DNA of 64,000 nucleotides from Algoriphagus aquimarinus (lineage in GTDB: Bacteria; Bacteroidota; Bacteroidia; Cytophagales; Cyclobacteriaceae), in the NCBI RefSeq assembly GCF_900112005.1, contig NZ_FOKK01000020.1, forward strand, positions 22,641 through 86,640, written 5' to 3'. Below, piece after piece: positions 18,823 through 27,389 of the stretch (its first letter is position 1; every line of letters begins with the position of its first letter). Both the position numbers and the translations under genes were made by a program. The notes below the pieces were generated by a model that was not told where the DNA came from, ran no database searches, and saw only the letters and a program-made list of their open reading frames with translations.

Positions 18823-18864
18823 AGCTTGTTATGTTTTAGTTAAATTTTATTTGTATTGATGTTA

Positions 18865-18880
18865 AATGTATATACACGTA
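18865..18880 (-). promoter_or_regulatory. Putative MarR operator upstream of yceI
   Basis: AATGTATATACACGTA differs at one position from the sequence at 19377-19392 upstream of marR. It lies 43 bp upstream of the yceI start codon, where a repressor could block the promoter. Confidence 0.6.
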
Positions 18881-18895
18881 TTAGTGTAAAATTTT

Positions 18896-19348
18896 TTATC
18901 CTCGTAATTTGTCCAGAAGATTATTCATCAAAATCACTTCCTCTTCACTCAAATTGATGACTTGATTATTAAATCCTTCCATATGAATGTGCAAATCGTT
19001 CAGTATTTGAAGTCCTTTCTCAGTGATTAGAATATCCACTTGACGACGATCACTTGGACATTCTCTTCTTTCTACCAACTCTTTAGCTTTCAATTTATCC
19101 ACCAGACGACTGGCATTCGACATTTTGTTGAGCATTCTATCCTGTATAGAAGACACTGTCGTAGGGACTCCATTTTGTCCTCTCAAAATCCTAAGCACAT
19201 TGTATTGCTCTGGAGAAAGATCAAAAGGTTTTAAAATTCCATTTTGAGCCGACACCATATAGCTGTGTGTGAAAAGAAGATTGACCACTAATTTATTATA
19301 TGGGTCTTTGAACTCCTTCTGCTTGATTGCTTCTTCTAGACTTCCCAT
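18896..19348 (-). CDS. MarR family transcriptional regulator
   Basis: The protein has about 150 residues from the ATG at 19348. The frame extends further upstream only with a TTG codon and would swallow the palindromic site. The winged-helix region is visible: LSPEQYNVLRILRGQ, the recognition part around MSNASRLVDKLKAKELVERR, and the wing with RRQVDILITEKGLQIL. MarR proteins sense small aromatic or oxidant compounds. The gene sits between an alpha/beta hydrolase gene and yceI, followed by the dioxygenase/esterase pair, which are its likely targets. A 12-bp perfect palindrome 30-41 bp before the start suggests autoregulation. Confidence 0.92.
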   Translation of the reverse strand: MGSLEEAIKQKEFKDPYNKLVVNLLFTHSYMVSAQNGILKPFDLSPEQYNVLRILRGQNGVPTTVSSIQDRMLNKMSNASRLVDKLKAKELVERRECPSDRRQVDILITEKGLQILNDLHIHMEGFNNQVINLSEEEVILMNNLLDKLRG

Positions 19349-19376
19349 ATCAATTATATCTTTTGTTATTGTATTT

Positions 19377-19392
19377 AATGTATATACATGTA
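19377..19392 (-). promoter_or_regulatory. Putative MarR operator upstream of marR
   Basis: AATGTATATACATGTA contains the perfect palindrome ATGTATATACAT (19378-19389). It is 15/16 identical to the site before yceI. Position and symmetry fit an autoregulatory MarR dimer site. Confidence 0.65.
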
Positions 19393-19440
19393 AATATAGC
19401 AAAAGGTTTCAATTGAGTAAACTTTTTTTTTAAACCAAAT

Positions 19441-19466
19441 GAAAAAAGACCTCAAAGAGGCCTTTA
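19441..19466 (-). terminator. Intrinsic terminator after the alpha/beta hydrolase gene
   Basis: Transcribed from the minus strand, AAAGGCCTC and GAGGTCTTT pair (one G-U) around a TTT loop, followed by a T run. It lies about 32 bp past the stop codon. Confidence 0.8.
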
Positions 19467-19497
19467 GACATAAATTCTTGTGATTATGAAAAAATAA

Positions 19498-20298
19498 TTA
19501 ACTTTTCTCGATCAGCCAATCACCTATCAATCTATTGATTTCCTTAGGCTTTTCTATACAGCTACTATGGCCAACTCCTGGAATTCTATGCAATCTTGCC
19601 TTCAAGATACTCATTTGAATAAACTTGGCTTTGATTGGCGTAGTAGCCACATCCTCATCACCTACAATTACCATGGTCGGGCAGGAAATATCTCCAAGTT
19701 CGTTTTCGATTCCCTTCCTATAAATCACCCCATCAACTGCCCCTACAACACTCTTTTTATTTGATTTCAACTGAGACTTCCAAAAATCTATTTTCTCAGA
19801 GTTTATCGGATCATTCAGCCAACTATCAGCAAACATGATTTTCATGACCTTATTGGCAACTGGCGGTATTACACCAAGCCATTTCACTATACCATTAAGG
19901 GTTTTGTATTTGGGAAGATTCTCAACTGGCTCCGAGTTAGCAGAAGTCTCCAAGAGAATAAGGCTTTTAATCAGTTTTGGAAATCGAGCTGCAAGCCTCA
20001 TCCCAATAAACCCTCCCATTGATAGTCCCACAAAATGAACTGGCCCTACACACAATTCTTTGATTAGTTCTGCAGCATCCTCCGATAGGGTATCCATATC
20101 AAATGGCCCAGTGACCTCACTTTGTCCTTGCCCTCTATGATCATAGGCAATCACACGAAACCGCGGTTGGAGGAATTCAATTTGATCAGCAAACATTTTG
20201 TGGCTCCAAAGCAATCCATGAGAGAAGACAATGGTTTCCTCTCCATTTCCTTGATCCGTGTAGAAAATATTAACTCCATTTACATTGATCTGAGGCAT
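19498..20298 (-). CDS. Alpha/beta hydrolase (3-oxoadipate enol-lactonase-like)
   Basis: The protein has 266 residues with the full alpha/beta-hydrolase triad: nucleophile Ser93 in GLSMGG, acid Asp214 or Asp216 in VGDEDVATTP, and His244 in GVGHSSCIEKP. The HG motif at FSHGLL forms the oxyanion hole. The overall pattern resembles PcaD-type enol-lactonases and related esterases, but no other protocatechuate pathway gene is nearby, so the substrate is open. There is no signal peptide. The gene has its own terminator and lies upstream of marR on the same strand, so it may belong to the same stress-responsive neighbourhood. Confidence 0.88.
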   Translation of the reverse strand: MPQINVNGVNIFYTDQGNGEETIVFSHGLLWSHKMFADQIEFLQPRFRVIAYDHRGQGQSEVTGPFDMDTLSEDAAELIKELCVGPVHFVGLSMGGFIGMRLAARFPKLIKSLILLETSANSEPVENLPKYKTLNGIVKWLGVIPPVANKVMKIMFADSWLNDPINSEKIDFWKSQLKSNKKSVVGAVDGVIYRKGIENELGDISCPTMVIVGDEDVATTPIKAKFIQMSILKARLHRIPGVGHSSCIEKPKEINRLIGDWLIEKS

Positions 20299-20377
20299 TC
20301 TGTTTTTGTTTTTGAGTTATCAGTCGATAGAATACTTGAGTTGACTGAATTAACTCTATTCTAAATTCAATTTTATT

Positions 20378-21967
20378 TTACCAATCTAAACCTGGCTGGG
20401 TGATGGTGTATCCTTCTACAGCTTTCTGCTTGTCCACTATCGCTTTCACATCTTCCAGAAGCTTCTTAGCATCATAGACAATACCATCCTTTACGGTGTA
20501 CTTTACGCCACCTACTCTAATTGGTTCATTATTATCATCAATTCTGATCGCTCCGGTTCCATAAAGTACTTTCAGATTTTGCAGCGGGTTCTCTTCCAAA
20601 ATCACAAAATCCGCCAACTTTCCTACTTCCACAGATCCAATTTCCTTTTCCATCCCAAGCAATTCAGCCCCATAAAGAGTAGCTGAACGTAGTACTTCTA
20701 GCGGATGAAAACCAGCTTCTCTAAGCAATTCCAACTCTCGGATATAGGCAAAACCATAGAGCTGATAAATAAACCCAGAATCAGAACCTGCTGTCACTCT
20801 GCCTCCTTTATTCTTGTATTCATTTACGAAAGTCATCCAAAGTCTGTAATTCTCTTTCCACTGAACCTCTTCCTCAGTAGTCCAATCAAACCAGTAGGAA
20901 CCGTGAGATTGGCGACTGGGCGCGTAGAATCGCCAAAGCGAAGGCAAAGTATAGACATCATGCCACTCAGCTGTACGCGCTCGCATCATGTCACGATTGG
21001 CTTCATAGATATTAAAAGTCGGATCGAGTGTGAAATCCAATTCAAGTAATTCATTCATCACCTTATTCCAATGCTCAGAACCTGGCTTAGCGGCTTGCTT
21101 CCAAAGTTTCCCTGCTTCACCAAAACGGTGCTGCTCATTTTGATAATTATAATCCAACCTGAAATCCTGAATCGTGCGATCTTCAAAAAGCGCTTCAGGC
21201 AATCCGTACCAGTGCTCCATTGAAGTCAGACCTGCTTTGGCTGAATTTATCACATTCCAACGAGCCACATCCAACTGCTGATGGTGCATCGCTGAGCGTA
21301 GGCCAATTCTTTTATTTTCAGCTATCGCAGCTTCCATTACTTCTGGATTTGCGCCAAAAAACTTAATTCCATCTGCTCCTTTTTTCGCATTCTCATTTAC
21401 CCAGGCTTTTGCTTGCTCAGCAGTCGTGATTGGAGCTTTCGCACCCTGTCCGAAACTTGTGTAAGCCATAATCCTAGGCGCAGTAATTTCATTGGCTGCG
21501 GACCGTTTCTTTTGATCCAGCACCCAATCCAACCCATTTCCAGCTGAAGGGTCACGAATAGTCGTGATGCCATGAGCCATCCATAGTTTGAATACATATT
21601 CCGCAGGAGTTCCTTGTCCACGGCCTCCAATATGGCCGTGAGAATCCACAAACCCTGGAAGCAGGTAATGTCCTTCCAACTCATAAACCTTATCATCTGG
21701 ACCAGCCTTCGGCCTACGGCTTTCATTGATCGGCATTCCTGGATATCCGACAACTTGAATTTGGGCAATTCTATTTTTCTCCACTACAATATCTACTGGG
21801 CCAACAGGTGGCGCTCCTGTACCATCGATCAAGATCACTCCTCTTAATATCAATCGTCCGTATTGCCCATCGCCTTCGTCTCGGTCGGGTGCAGATTCTA
21901 TTTGAGAATAAGAAGAAAAGGAAAGGTATAAGCCAAAAATGGCAAGGAGTAAAAGTCTTTTTTTCAT
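20378..21967 (-). CDS. Exported amidohydrolase (imidazolonepropionase-like)
   Basis: The protein has 529 residues and an N-terminal signal peptide (MKKRLLLLAIFGLYLSFSSYS). The metal-dependent hydrolase core is clear: GFVDSHGH with His110/His112, a lysine in GIKFFG, a His pair in SAMHHQQLD, EHWYG, and the metal Asp in TAGSDSGF. A composite beta-sandwich of N- and C-terminal strands (ILIDGTG and ADFVILEENPL) frames the barrel. The protein would act on amide or cyclic bonds in the periplasm or outside the cell, possibly as a peptidase/prolidase-like enzyme. The exact substrate cannot be read from the sequence. It is a single gene between the hydrolase and fabI. Confidence 0.88.
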   Translation of the reverse strand: MKKRLLLLAIFGLYLSFSSYSQIESAPDRDEGDGQYGRLILRGVILIDGTGAPPVGPVDIVVEKNRIAQIQVVGYPGMPINESRRPKAGPDDKVYELEGHYLLPGFVDSHGHIGGRGQGTPAEYVFKLWMAHGITTIRDPSAGNGLDWVLDQKKRSAANEITAPRIMAYTSFGQGAKAPITTAEQAKAWVNENAKKGADGIKFFGANPEVMEAAIAENKRIGLRSAMHHQQLDVARWNVINSAKAGLTSMEHWYGLPEALFEDRTIQDFRLDYNYQNEQHRFGEAGKLWKQAAKPGSEHWNKVMNELLELDFTLDPTFNIYEANRDMMRARTAEWHDVYTLPSLWRFYAPSRQSHGSYWFDWTTEEEVQWKENYRLWMTFVNEYKNKGGRVTAGSDSGFIYQLYGFAYIRELELLREAGFHPLEVLRSATLYGAELLGMEKEIGSVEVGKLADFVILEENPLQNLKVLYGTGAIRIDDNNEPIRVGGVKYTVKDGIVYDAKKLLEDVKAIVDKQKAVEGYTITQPGLDW

Positions 21968-22051
21968 AGTGCTGAGGCCTGATTAAGCTCAATAAGTTAA
22001 GCCAAAAAGTCGCAACAAAAAATCGAAATAGGATGAGCAGCAAACACACAA

Positions 22052-22085
22052 AAAAAGCCCTAAGGAAATTTCCAGAGGGTTTTTA
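22052..22085 (-). terminator. Intrinsic terminator after fabI
   Basis: On the minus strand, CCCT..GGAAATTTCC..AGGG forms a stem framed by A and T runs, ending in seven T. It lies 18 bp past the fabI stop codon. Confidence 0.8.
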
Positions 22086-22102
22086 AGGATTGTTGGTGGT
22101 AT

Positions 22103-22918
22103 TTATAAATCCTTGAACTTCTCCATAATATCTTCAGAGATTCCTGTGCAGGAATATCCCCCATCATGGAAGAGGTTTTGCATAGTTACTAATCTAGTGT
22201 AATCAGAGAACATCGTTACGATATATTCAGCACAGGCTTCAGCGGAAGCATTACCCAATGGAGAAAGTGATTCAGCAAAATTGTAAAAGGAATCAAACCC
22301 GCCAATCCCAGTTCCTGCCGTTGTTTTGGTAGGAGATTGAGAAATCGTGTTCACTCTTACTTTTTTCAGCTTACCAAATCTATATCCATAACCACGTGCG
22401 ATGCTTTCAAGTAAAGCTTTGGCATCAGCCATATCAGTGTAGAAAGGGAAAACTTTTTGTGCAGCGATATAAGAAAGACCGACGATCGATCCCCACTCAT
22501 TCATCACATCTTGTTTTTCGGCTACTTGCATCATCTTGTGAAAAGAGATTGCAGACACATCGTAAGACTTCATCGCCCAATCATAGTTCAGATCTCCATA
22601 AGACCTTCCTTTTCTGATATTTGGAGACATTCCGATGGAATGTAGAATAAAATCAAAGTTTCCTCCAAGATACTCTTTAGCTTCTGTGTAGAGCTTTTCG
22701 ATATCTTCTGTGCTCGTTGCATCCGCAGGAATGACGATAGTGTCACATTCCTTCGCAAGCTCATTGATAGCGCCCATACGCATGGCAATTGGCGCATTGG
22801 TCAATACAAATCTTGCTCCTTGCTCTTTCGCTTTAAGCGCTGTTTTCCACGCAATTGAGTTCTCATCAAGAGCACCGGTAATGATTCCCAGTTTTCCTTT
22901 TAGCAAATTATCTGGCAT
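22103..22918 (-). CDS. fabI: Enoyl-[acyl-carrier-protein] reductase (NADH), FabI
   Basis: This 271-residue short-chain dehydrogenase performs the last reduction of each fatty-acid elongation cycle. The FabI-type cofactor motif GIITGALDENSIAW is at residues 11-24, and the catalytic pair Tyr160-x6-Lys167 lies in FPFYTDMADAK. Length and motif spacing match FabI rather than FabK, FabL or FabV. It is a single-gene transcription unit with a candidate TAnnTTTG-type promoter upstream and a terminator downstream. It is the usual target of triclosan-like inhibitors, but resistance cannot be judged from this sequence. Confidence 0.95.
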   Translation of the reverse strand: MPDNLLKGKLGIITGALDENSIAWKTALKAKEQGARFVLTNAPIAMRMGAINELAKECDTIVIPADATSTEDIEKLYTEAKEYLGGNFDFILHSIGMSPNIRKGRSYGDLNYDWAMKSYDVSAISFHKMMQVAEKQDVMNEWGSIVGLSYIAAQKVFPFYTDMADAKALLESIARGYGYRFGKLKKVRVNTISQSPTKTTAGTGIGGFDSFYNFAESLSPLGNASAEACAEYIVTMFSDYTRLVTMQNLFHDGGYSCTGISEDIMEKFKDL

Positions 22919-22950
22919 ATAGCTAGGGGGTTATTTTCAAAAATATTGTC

Positions 22951-22978
22951 CAAAAATAGGAAAAAATAATCATTCAAG
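22951..22978 (-). promoter_or_regulatory. Bacteroidota-type promoter for fabI
   Basis: On the minus strand a -7 element TATTTTTG (22951-22958) is preceded 16 bp upstream by CTTG (22975-22978), close to the TTTG/TAnnTTTG consensus. It lies 33 bp before the fabI start. Confidence 0.5.
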
Positions 22979-23003
22979 CCCCTAAATTGATGTAATGCAC
23001 GAA

Positions 23004-24656
23004 TTACCGCCGTAGCAACTCTTTGGCACTTTCTATAGCAGATGCAGACGGTGAAGCTCCTGAGATCATTTTGGCCAGCTCTAGCACACGCTCATCTGTA
23101 TCAAGCAACTTTATCTTACTAACGGTTTTTTCAGAAGAGTTATCTTTGAAAACATAATAATGAAGATCACCTTGACCTGCGACTTGTGGCAAGTGAGTAA
23201 TGCAAATCACCTGATGTTTCTTCGAAATATCCTGCATCATCCCAACCATCTTCAACGCTACTTCCCCAGAAATCCCCGTGTCAATCTCATCAAAAATAAG
23301 TGTAGGCATTGCCATCTTATCTGCCATCAAGTATTTGATAGCAAAAAGCAACCTAGAAAACTCTCCACCAGAAGCCACTTTCTTCAATGGCTGAGGAGAA
23401 GATCCTTTGTTGGCAGAAAATAACAATTCGATCTCATCTATTCCATTTGAAGCTGGTTCTATGGATTTATGCTCCATCACAACTTTGGAATTCTCCATCC
23501 CCAATCCTCCGAGTAAATTCTCAAGAGAATTCTGAAAATTCGCAAAGCTAGCTTGCCTTTTTTTGCGAAGAGCCTTTCCTGAATCTGCCACTTTTGCTCT
23601 GCTTTCTTCAAGCTCTTGTTTGGCTTTGGCCAGCGTTTCATCCAGGTTTTGAAACTGGAAAACCTTATCCGCCAATGCTCTTTCCAACTTCATCAGTTCT
23701 TCTACTGACGCTACTCCATGCTTCTTCTGAAGTTGGTAGATTTTGCTAAGCCTATCTCTGATTTCATCCAATCGCTCAAAATCAACTTCTACCCTACTAT
23801 CTTCATCACCAAGTGTTTCTTCTATATCTTTTAATTCAATATTTACTGCTTGAAAACGCTCTTTCAAGGAAGCAAAAACATGCGCCAAGCGCTCCAAGGA
23901 TTGCATACCATGCTGTACTTGAGACATACCTTGAGTGATACCAAATTGCTCATCCTGAAATAGATTAAGCATTTCATTGATCTTTAGCTTGATTTCTTCC
24001 GCATTCTCGAGAATCTCCTGAGTGGATTCTAGTTCTGCCTGCTCATTTTCCTTCAAACTTAATACACTCAATTCTTCCAATTGAAATTGATTGAAATCAG
24101 CTTCCTTTTGCAGTTCAACGGCTTTTTTGTTTAGCTCATTGTAAGTCTTTTGTGATGTTTGAAACGTTTTAAAATCAGCTTTATATTTTTTGACTTCCTG
24201 CTGAGTCTGGGCAAAGGCATCTATAAGGCTAAGCTGATAACTTCCTTCTCCCAGTTGCAAGGTGTCATGCTGGGAATGCACATCCATCAAATAGCTTCCT
24301 AGGGTCTTCAAGGCATCCAGAAGCACAGGCGTATCATTCACAAACGATCTAGATTTCCCTGCAGGACTAATCTCCCTACGTATAATACAAGTAGGCTCAT
24401 AATCTAGCTCTGCCTGATCAAAAAATTCTTTCAACCCATAAGTAGCCACATCGAACACTCCTTCGATGACACACTTTCTATCCTCATGGAGCAAGACTTT
24501 TGTATCTGATCGATTTCCCAAAAGCAATCCGACAGCGCCTAGCATAATAGACTTACCGGCACCAGTTTCGCCAGTAATCATACTAAGCGCTGGACTTGGC
24601 TGCATGTGCAGTTGGTCAATCAGAGCATAATTAGAAATGCTAAGAGATTTAAGCAT
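23004..24656 (-). CDS. recN: DNA repair protein RecN
   Basis: The 550-residue SMC-like ATPase is involved in double-strand break repair. Walker A GETGAGKS is at residues 29-36 and Walker B lies in LIFDEIDTGISGEVA. A KKVASGGEFSRLLFAIK signature precedes it, and the coiled-coil arms occupy about residues 150-380. The short arms and the ITHLPQVAGQGDLHY motif distinguish RecN from SbcC. The size is normal. It follows porD on the same strand, with 39 bp between them. No LexA-type box was recognised upstream. Confidence 0.95.
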   Translation of the reverse strand: MLKSLSISNYALIDQLHMQPSPALSMITGETGAGKSIMLGAVGLLLGNRSDTKVLLHEDRKCVIEGVFDVATYGLKEFFDQAELDYEPTCIIRREISPAGKSRSFVNDTPVLLDALKTLGSYLMDVHSQHDTLQLGEGSYQLSLIDAFAQTQQEVKKYKADFKTFQTSQKTYNELNKKAVELQKEADFNQFQLEELSVLSLKENEQAELESTQEILENAEEIKLKINEMLNLFQDEQFGITQGMSQVQHGMQSLERLAHVFASLKERFQAVNIELKDIEETLGDEDSRVEVDFERLDEIRDRLSKIYQLQKKHGVASVEELMKLERALADKVFQFQNLDETLAKAKQELEESRAKVADSGKALRKKRQASFANFQNSLENLLGGLGMENSKVVMEHKSIEPASNGIDEIELLFSANKGSSPQPLKKVASGGEFSRLLFAIKYLMADKMAMPTLIFDEIDTGISGEVALKMVGMMQDISKKHQVICITHLPQVAGQGDLHYYVFKDNSSEKTVSKIKLLDTDERVLELAKMISGASPSASAIESAKELLRR

Positions 24657-24695
24657 GGGTAAAGAGTTCGTTTGGGCAAAACTAAAAAATCGAGC

Positions 24696-25598
24696 TTAGC
24701 TTTTCAGCAGCTCATTATACTTTCTCGCATTATTAGGATCAATTTCCAAAAGTAACTGGACAATTTCTGTCCGAATCTCCAGAGAAGCATTTTTCATGAT
24801 AGAGGTAATCTCATCACTTTTGGCATCCATAAATGAAATAGTAAAGATTCCATTAGGCTGTGTTTTATTGGCAGATGCCAAAATCCGAACTGCTTCAAGA
24901 ATATTTGTATAGGCCTCTTCTGGGCGAATCTGAAGGATATCTAATCCTTGTCGATGATACAAATAATAAGCATCACGAATCACTGAGAACACAGAAGATA
25001 TATAAATATCGTTGTTTAAAGAATAACGATTACGACGGTCCGAAGTGCTCTGAACCCAACCAGGCCGCCCTGATTGTTGAGCGTTATTTACTATATCATT
25101 TGCTGCCGCAAAAAACTCGCTCCCACCTCGACTTTCGAAGGAATCATAATCCAAGCCCAAAGCTATGTGTGCATAAAATGCTAATAAGGAGCTGATATTA
25201 TTCAAATAAGTGAATCGATTGAACTCCAGCGGCTGAGATTCTATGTAATCAAAACTCCAGCTTCGATCTGCAAAATTAAACACTAGACTTTCGTAATTGG
25301 TACCGTACACGGGCCTTACAGTCTGAATCTGGACCGTAGCATTGTAGGTCCCTACCTGAGGCACATCATTGATGGTGATAAGTAAATTTCCTTTGATCCG
25401 CTCCTCAGGACGAAACTCATCAGAAGTCCAAGACCTACCATTGAGGAATTGCTCAAAACTGGTCTTCATTTGGCTAAACACATTTGTATTCTGAATTCTA
25501 GCACGATCACTATTTATGATCACCGTGAAATTAAGCTCTTGAGAAAAGCCAATTAATGAATTGCAAAAGAAGAGAAGTAGGAAAAATCCTTTTTTCAT
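24696..25598 (-). CDS. porD: DUF4835 protein, type IX secretion component PorD
   Basis: The protein has 300 residues and a cleavable signal peptide (MKKGFFLLLFFCNSLIGFSQ). The sequence ELNFTVIINSDRARIQNTNVF followed by FLNGRSWT and PVYGTNYES is the DUF4835 pattern. Members are annotated as PorD, a periplasmic factor needed for assembly of the T9SS secretion machine used for gliding and protease export. The placement beside coaBC, rpoZ and bamD is common in Bacteroidota. Its presence agrees with the T9SS sorting domain in the protein encoded at 28366-29082. Molecular function is not known beyond that. Confidence 0.88.
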   Translation of the reverse strand: MKKGFFLLLFFCNSLIGFSQELNFTVIINSDRARIQNTNVFSQMKTSFEQFLNGRSWTSDEFRPEERIKGNLLITINDVPQVGTYNATVQIQTVRPVYGTNYESLVFNFADRSWSFDYIESQPLEFNRFTYLNNISSLLAFYAHIALGLDYDSFESRGGSEFFAAANDIVNNAQQSGRPGWVQSTSDRRNRYSLNNDIYISSVFSVIRDAYYLYHRQGLDILQIRPEEAYTNILEAVRILASANKTQPNGIFTISFMDAKSDEITSIMKNASLEIRTEIVQLLLEIDPNNARKYNELLKS

Positions 25599-25613
25599 CT
25601 GTTTATAATTTGA

Positions 25614-25790
25614 TTGTCAAAGGCCAACCCGATAAATATCGGAAGGAATCTCGCATGTACTATAACCATCCCTCTGTGTGTCGCCTGAGTCATGCTTGAT
25701 TTCATGTGTTTAAATTTATCTTTCAAAAGGTAACCCAAATCAGTGCTATCGGAAGGAATCTCGAGTTGGTGGATCATTCCTCCAAATATC
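25614..25790. repeat. Imperfect direct repeat pair in the porD upstream region
   Basis: Two related units of about 45 bp start near 25614 and 25729. Both include AACCC, TATCGGAAGGAATCTCG and a following CC-rich segment. The first also has the small palindrome CCGATAAATATCGG. A partial third copy, TACATGCGAGATTCC, occurs on the plus strand at about 44791-44805. A 65-codon frame through this region is not believed to be a gene. Confidence 0.7.
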
Positions 25791-25841
25791 ACTTAAAACA
25801 AGCTCGACTTCATAGTCTTAAAAATAAGGAAATATCTATGC

Positions 25842-27050
25842 TCAAACCCAAACTGGGATATTTTTGATTTGATCTAGTATAAGATCTGCAATCTGCTTTT
25901 TTGGAGCAACGTCTGATTGTATTGATAAGCCAGAAGCATGGAAAATGTGCACTTTATTCGTGTCTAATTGAAATCCTGCTCCGGAATCCTTCATTGAATT
26001 GAGAACAATAACATCAAAATTCTTTTTGGAAAGCTTCAACTGAGCATTTTTAGCTTCATTCTCTGTTTCCAATGCGAAACCTACATGCACTTGGTTTTGC
26101 TTTTTCTTAGCACCCAAACTCGCCGCGATATCTACATTTTTCACAAGAGAAATTGAAAGAGAAGCATCACTTTTTTTGATTTTCTCTGGAGCAATTTCTG
26201 CGGGGGCATAATCGGCTACTGCTGCTGCAAAAACACAAATATCCATTTGATCATGGATTGCAGAAGCAGCGTCATACATTTCTTTTGCGGACCTTACATT
26301 CTTCCAATGGAAAGCATCCTTATTCACTTTCAGTGATATCGGCCCTGAGATCACAAAGACATCAGCTCCTCTGGATAGAAAGGCATCTGCAAGCGCGAGT
26401 CCCATTTTTCCACTCGAGTGATTGCTAATGTACCGTACAGGATCAAGCGCTTCTTGTGTTGGTCCCATGGTGATCATCACCTTTTTACCGCTAAAATCTG
26501 TATTTCCAGCAAAAAATTCTTCTACTCTTGAAGCAATATGTTCGGGCTCCATCATTCGCCCCTGACCAGATAATCCACTCGCTAATTCCCCTGATTCAGC
26601 ATCAAGGATAATATTCCCGTAGGACTCTAATTTTTGAATATTGGACTGAACAGAAGGATGCTGATACATATCTAGGTCCATCGCTGGAGCTACCATCACT
26701 GGACATCTGGCGGATAAGTATGTTGCAGAAAGCAAATTATCACATAGACCATTAGCAAATTTCGCTAAGGTATTAGCACTGATCGGTGCTACTAAAAATA
26801 AATCCGCCCAAAGTCCTAGCTCTACATGATTGTTCCAGACACCAGTTTCATCTTTTTGGAATTTGCTCAAAACAGGTCTTTTGGAAAGCGTAGCTAAGGT
26901 GAGCGGGGTTATAAAATCAAAAGCAGAAGTGCTCATAATGAGTTGCACTTCTGCTCCTGCTTTAATTAATAAACGAGTAAGGAAGGCGGACTTATAGGCA
27001 GCGATGCTACCAGTAACTCCTAATATGATTTTCTTACCCTTGAGGCTCAT
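25842..27050 (-). CDS. coaBC: Bifunctional phosphopantothenoylcysteine decarboxylase/synthetase CoaBC
   Basis: The 402-residue enzyme makes 4'-phosphopantetheine for coenzyme A. The CoaC half (about 1-190) contains the flavin-binding GVTGSIAAYKS and active-site His75 in NNHVELG. The CoaB half (about 190-400) contains MITMGPTQEALDPVRYISNHSSGKMG and AAVADYAP. Two canonical CoaC residues differ: the PxMN motif reads PAMD (Asp124), and the clamp ACGD motif reads ASGL, placing Ser158 where E. coli has Cys158. I recall the same variant in other Bacteroidota. The gene starts 4 bp after the omega-like gene and is surely co-transcribed with it. Confidence 0.95.
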   Translation of the reverse strand: MSLKGKKIILGVTGSIAAYKSAFLTRLLIKAGAEVQLIMSTSAFDFITPLTLATLSKRPVLSKFQKDETGVWNNHVELGLWADLFLVAPISANTLAKFANGLCDNLLSATYLSARCPVMVAPAMDLDMYQHPSVQSNIQKLESYGNIILDAESGELASGLSGQGRMMEPEHIASRVEEFFAGNTDFSGKKVMITMGPTQEALDPVRYISNHSSGKMGLALADAFLSRGADVFVISGPISLKVNKDAFHWKNVRSAKEMYDAASAIHDQMDICVFAAAVADYAPAEIAPEKIKKSDASLSISLVKNVDIAASLGAKKKQNQVHVGFALETENEAKNAQLKLSKKNFDVIVLNSMKDSGAGFQLDTNKVHIFHASGLSIQSDVAPKKQIADLILDQIKNIPVWV

Positions 27051-27054
27051 AAGA

Positions 27055-27369
27055 TTACTCGCCCGTTGGTTCTTCTGGAAATCTATGATAGATTTTATCT
27101 TCTATGAATTCTTCTAGAGCTAGAGCACTTGGCTTTGGCATTCTCTCGTAAAACTTAGAGATTTCGATTTGCTCCTTATTCTCAAATACTTCTTCCAAAT
27201 TATCAACTGTAGAAGCGAATTCGGAAAGCTTCGCATTAAGCTCTTCCTTCAATGTATTGGAGATTTGCTTTGCTCTCTGTCCTACGATATGAAGAGACTC
27301 ATAGATATTACCGGTTTTATCGGCGATTTTATCAAGGTCTCTTGTAATGATGGATGGATTAACTGCCAT
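27055..27369 (-). CDS. rpoZ: RNA polymerase omega/Rpb6-like subunit
   Basis: This small acidic 104-residue protein has the Rpb6/RpoK-like region NIYESLHIVGQRAKQISNTLKEEL, in which IYES...RAKQI corresponds to the conserved R-A-x-Q-I helix of the omega family. The C-terminal half, with ISKFYERMPKPSALALEEF, is typical of the Bacteroidota version. It would bind the beta' subunit and help assemble RNA polymerase. It lies in the conserved order bamD-rpoZ-coaBC, with a 20-bp gap upstream and a 4-bp gap downstream. Confidence 0.88.
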   Translation of the reverse strand: MAVNPSIITRDLDKIADKTGNIYESLHIVGQRAKQISNTLKEELNAKLSEFASTVDNLEEVFENKEQIEISKFYERMPKPSALALEEFIEDKIYHRFPEEPTGE

Positions 27370-27389
27370 ATTCTTATTTGATTATATTT

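Noticed and set aside
25595..25792. 65-codon minus-strand frame upstream of porD
   Set aside because: It lies entirely in a degenerate direct-repeat region, overlaps the porD start and has no recognisable features.
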